Part shown: positions 3,025 to 5,483 of the stretch, one piece after another
How positions within the stretch are numbered: the first letter of the stretch is position 1
Layout: every line of letters begins with the position of its first letter
Assembly (NCBI GenBank): GCA_017745135.1
Contig: JAGIAB010000228.1
Coordinates: 1 to 5,483 of the forward strand
Direction: 5' to 3'
Length of the DNA: 5,483 nucleotides
Source: Flavisolibacter sp.
Lineage (GTDB): Bacteria; Bacteroidota; Bacteroidia; Chitinophagales; Chitinophagaceae
Made by a program: the position numbers and the translations under genes
Notes under the pieces: generated by a model
The model's input: only the letters and a program-made list of their open reading frames with translations
What the model was told of the DNA's origin: nothing
The model's database searches: none

Positions 3025-5483
3025 ATGAAAAAGTTTCTAAAGTACACCGGCATTGTATTTCTTTCTCTTGTTGTTATCGCCTTCTTCATTCCTTTTTTAT
3101 TTAAAGGCAAAATTGTAAACCTTGTAAAAGCCGAGATCAATAAAAACATCGAAGCGAAAGTGGAGTTCAAAGATGTAAGCCTTTCGCTGTTCCGGCATTT
3201 TCCTAAACTTTCGATAGGACTTGAAGACATTTCGGTGTCGGGCACTCAGGAATTTGAAAGAGACACTTTACTGAGCGCAAAAAGAATTGATGCATCTGTC
3301 AACCTGTGGAGTGCCTTCAGCGGAAGTGATATGAAAGTTTATGGCGTTTTTCTTCAGTCGCCCCGGATACATGCACTGGTTAATAAAAACGGCAAGGCCA
3401 ATTGGGAAATCACAAAAGAAGATACTGCTGCTTCAACAGGAAGTGGAAGTTCAGCTTTCAAAGTAAAGCTTGAGAAATATTCCATTAAAGACGGTTATGT
3501 TCTTTATAAAGATGAAAGCAGCAATATGCAGATGGAAATTGCAGGACTCGATCATGAAGGCAGTGGTGATATTACTTCTGATATATTTACGCTGGCTACA
3601 AAGACCAAAGCAGTTGCAGCCAGTTTTAATTATGAAGGAGTACCTTATTTGATCAATGCTCAAACGGGAATTGATGCCGATATCACAATCGATAATAGCA
3701 AAAGCAAATACAGTTTTAAAAACGCAGCTATTGAAGTAAATAAATTACAGCTCAATGCAGATGGGTTTATACAAATCGACAATGACAGTACTTATAGCAT
3801 GGATCTTAAATTCGGCGCACTTTCCAACGAATTCAAACACTTTTTATCACTGGTACCTGCTATTTATAAAACTGATTTCGACAAAATAAAAACAGGCGGC
3901 ACTGCTTCATTCAAAGGTTTTGTAAAAGGAAGTTACAGTCCTGTTCAACTGCCATCCTATTCTGTCGATCTTGATGTTAAAGACGGTTTCTTTCAATATC
4001 CCGATCTGCCCCAGCCTGTAAAAAACATCAACATCACGATGCAGGTAAATAATCCTGACGGAGCCTTGGACCATACAACAGTTAACATCAGCAAGGGGCA
4101 TCTGGAAATGGGATCGGATCCTTTTGATTTCAAGGTGCTGTTTAAGAACCCTGAAACCACACAATATATCGATGCTGTGTTGAAAGGAAATCTGAACCTT
4201 TCCAACGTAAGTCATTTTATCAAACTGGAAGAAGGAACAAAACTTTCAGGACTGGTAGCTGCAGATGCTTTTGCAAAAGGAAGCCTGGCTGCAATTGAAA
4301 AACAAAAAGGTGATTTTACTGCAGGTGGCTTTTTTTCCATCAGCAATTTATACTATGCTTCAAAAGATTTTCCGCAGCCGGTACAGAATGGCAATTTCAA
4401 AATACAACTGGAGAACTCCGGCGGCATAGCAGATGCTACTACGGTTAACATTTCCCAGGGTCATCTGGAAGTTGGAAACGATCCTTTTGACTTTAGTTTG
4501 AAGTTAAGTCAGCCAATGTCCGCAATTAATTTTACCGGCACGGCAAAAGGAAAATTCACTCTGGATAATATCCATCAATTCACGCAACTTGAACCCGGCA
4601 CCAGCATCAAGGGTTTATTGAATGCGGATATAAACTTTAGCGGAAGCAAGGCTGATATTGATAAAAAAAATTACGAAAAGATCAATACAACCGGTATCGT
4701 CGATCTGAGCAATGTTAGTTATGTTTCAAAAGAATATCCTGATGGTGTTACAGTTCAAGCAGCGCAATTGAAATTCAACCCTCAAAATGTAGCACTGAAC
4801 AAATTTGATGGCCGTTTCAAAAACACGCATTTAACTGCTGATGGTGTTTTGGATAATTTGATCGGCTATGCAATCCACAACCAGGAGTTAAAAGGCACAC
4901 TTAACATTGCAGCAGATAAAATCATGCTGAATGACTGGATGGGAACACCGGATACTACTACATCGACAACTACATCAACGGGTGCTTTTCCTGTTCCCGC
5001 CAACATGCACATTACCTTAAATGCGAAGGCCGATGCTGTACAATATGATAAAGTAACCTACAGTAATGTAAGGGGATCATTGGTGGTAAAGGATGAAACA
5101 GTTCGATTACAGAATGTGCAAACCGAAGCACTGGATGGTTCTATTGCATTTGATGGATCGTACAGCACCAAACAAAATAAAAAGAACCCGGATATCAGCC
5201 TTAGTTACGACGTAAAAAATATTGACATACAAAAAGCATTTTACGCTTACAACACAGTGCAGAAATTAATGCCGGTGGGAAAATTTTTAGCAGGCAAACT
5301 TACTTCCCAATTCAGCATGACGGGAAAACTGGACGATAAAATGTTCCCGGACCTTACAAGTCTTACCGGCAATGGAAACATGTTATTAATAGAAGGTGTG
5401 TTGAAAAAATTTCAGCCGCTTGATAAACTGGCATCCACTTTAGATGTAAGTGAATTGAAAGATGTGAGTGTAAAGGATATTAG
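3025..5483 (+). CDS. AsmA-family inner-membrane-anchored periplasmic protein, 3' end beyond window
   Basis: Starts at ATG 3025 and stays open for 819 codons to the right edge, so the C-terminus is missing. Residues 8-26 form one N-terminal membrane anchor, followed by the typical AsmA opening (IVNLVKAEINKNIEAKVEFKDVSLS, about 30-54, then LFRHFPKLSIGLEDISVSG). The rest is predicted periplasmic and beta-rich. A Ser/Gly-rich linker sits at 132-143 and a Thr/Ser run at 643-652. Residues 319-426 and 440-547 are tandem copies, with a weaker third starting near 562. From about 700 the sequence matches the AsmA-like C-terminal region (LDGSIAFDGSY, LTSLTGNGNMLLIEGVLKKFQPLDKLA). Family relatives such as YhdP, TamB and YdbH form long hydrophobic grooves linked to lipid transport between the membranes; the same role here is inference. 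No Shine-Dalgarno is visible, as is normal in this phylum. Minus-strand frames within it are shadows. Confidence 0.92.
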   Translation, partial: MKKFLKYTGIVFLSLVVIAFFIPFLFKGKIVNLVKAEINKNIEAKVEFKDVSLSLFRHFPKLSIGLEDISVSGTQEFERDTLLSAKRIDASVNLWSAFSGSDMKVYGVFLQSPRIHALVNKNGKANWEITKEDTAASTGSGSSAFKVKLEKYSIKDGYVLYKDESSNMQMEIAGLDHEGSGDITSDIFTLATKTKAVAASFNYEGVPYLINAQTGIDADITIDNSKSKYSFKNAAIEVNKLQLNADGFIQIDNDSTYSMDLKFGALSNEFKHFLSLVPAIYKTDFDKIKTGGTASFKGFVKGSYSPVQLPSYSVDLDVKDGFFQYPDLPQPVKNINITMQVNNPDGALDHTTVNISKGHLEMGSDPFDFKVLFKNPETTQYIDAVLKGNLNLSNVSHFIKLEEGTKLSGLVAADAFAKGSLAAIEKQKGDFTAGGFFSISNLYYASKDFPQPVQNGNFKIQLENSGGIADATTVNISQGHLEVGNDPFDFSLKLSQPMSAINFTGTAKGKFTLDNIHQFTQLEPGTSIKGLLNADINFSGSKADIDKKNYEKINTTGIVDLSNVSYVSKEYPDGVTVQAAQLKFNPQNVALNKFDGRFKNTHLTADGVLDNLIGYAIHNQELKGTLNIAADKIMLNDWMGTPDTTTSTTTSTGAFPVPANMHITLNAKADAVQYDKVTYSNVRGSLVVKDETVRLQNVQTEALDGSIAFDGSYSTKQNKKNPDISLSYDVKNIDIQKAFYAYNTVQKLMPVGKFLAGKLTSQFSMTGKLDDKMFPDLTSLTGNGNMLLIEGVLKKFQPLDKLASTLDVSELKDVSVKDI
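3979..4665 (+). repeat. Tandem 121-residue duplication inside the AsmA-like gene
   Basis: Residues 319-426 (3979-4302) align without a gap to 440-547 (4342-4665), an offset of exactly 363 bases. The best part is TTVNIS-x-GHLE-x-G-x-DPFDF, at 351-369 and 472-490, identical at 16 of 19 residues and 43 of 57 bases. Other matching points are PQPV-x-N (329-334 / 450-455), P376/P497, KG (387-388 / 508-509) and LEEGTKLSGL / LEPGTSIKGL. A third, weaker copy begins LSNVSYVSKEYP at 561-572. The shared serine is AGC in one copy and TCC in the other, so the duplication is not recent. Confidence 0.85.

Noticed and set aside
2997..4215. Several minus-strand and one short plus-strand frames of 60-102 codons within the AsmA-like gene and its upstream edge.
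   Set aside because: They are shadows of the 819-codon AsmA-like frame, which is supported by its membrane anchor and internal repeats.
1..5483. A defence system, CRISPR array, prophage or intact insertion sequence.
   Set aside because: I found no repeat-spacer pattern, transposase, integrase, nuclease or toxin-antitoxin pair. The recognisable genes are ordinary envelope functions.

Overview
The window looks like chromosomal DNA from a Bacteroidota bacterium, most plausibly a member of the Chitinophagaceae. The reasons are its AT-rich composition (about 40% GC by eye), the general lack of Shine-Dalgarno sequences, weak matches to the Bacteroidota promoter (TTG, about 19-21 bases, TAnnTTTG), and the proteins themselves: a secreted SASA/CE6-type esterase, a small lipoprotein and a large AsmA-like protein. 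The family placement is inferred from style and not proven.

Left part, minus strand (1-1286). A secreted carbohydrate esterase of the sialate O-acetylesterase/acetylxylan esterase type runs off the left edge, so its C-terminus is missing. A clear hairpin terminator separates it from a 178-residue exported beta-rich protein of unknown function.

Middle (1287-3024). This stretch is sparse. It holds a possible 57-codon plus-strand ORF, and a minus-strand NTF2-like lipoprotein whose ATG start at 2288 is fixed by a lipobox. Next comes an almost 500-base gene-free stretch. It contains a GC-richer island, several short perfect inverted repeats and a hairpin that would terminate leftward transcription. 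The stretch leads into an open frame (2775-2984) that reads like real protein and has a good AAGGAG sequence, but it has no ATG, GTG or TTG start. It is either a small gene with a rare start or one that has lost its start.

Right part, plus strand (3025-5483). A large AsmA-family protein begins here and runs off the right edge after 819 codons. It has an N-terminal membrane anchor, a long periplasmic beta-rich body containing a gapless 121-residue tandem duplication plus a weaker third copy, and the start of the AsmA C-terminal region. Its start is preceded by a candidate promoter whose -7 element overlaps a perfect 7+2+7 dyad, which looks like an operator.

Nearly all the proteins are predicted to act in the cell envelope: periplasmic or surface esterase, exported beta protein, lipoprotein and AsmA-like protein. 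They do not form one obvious operon or pathway. I see no CRISPR array, tRNA, rRNA or intact mobile element. The least explained part is 2430-3010, where the start-less ORF, the inverted repeats and the dyad are packed together.
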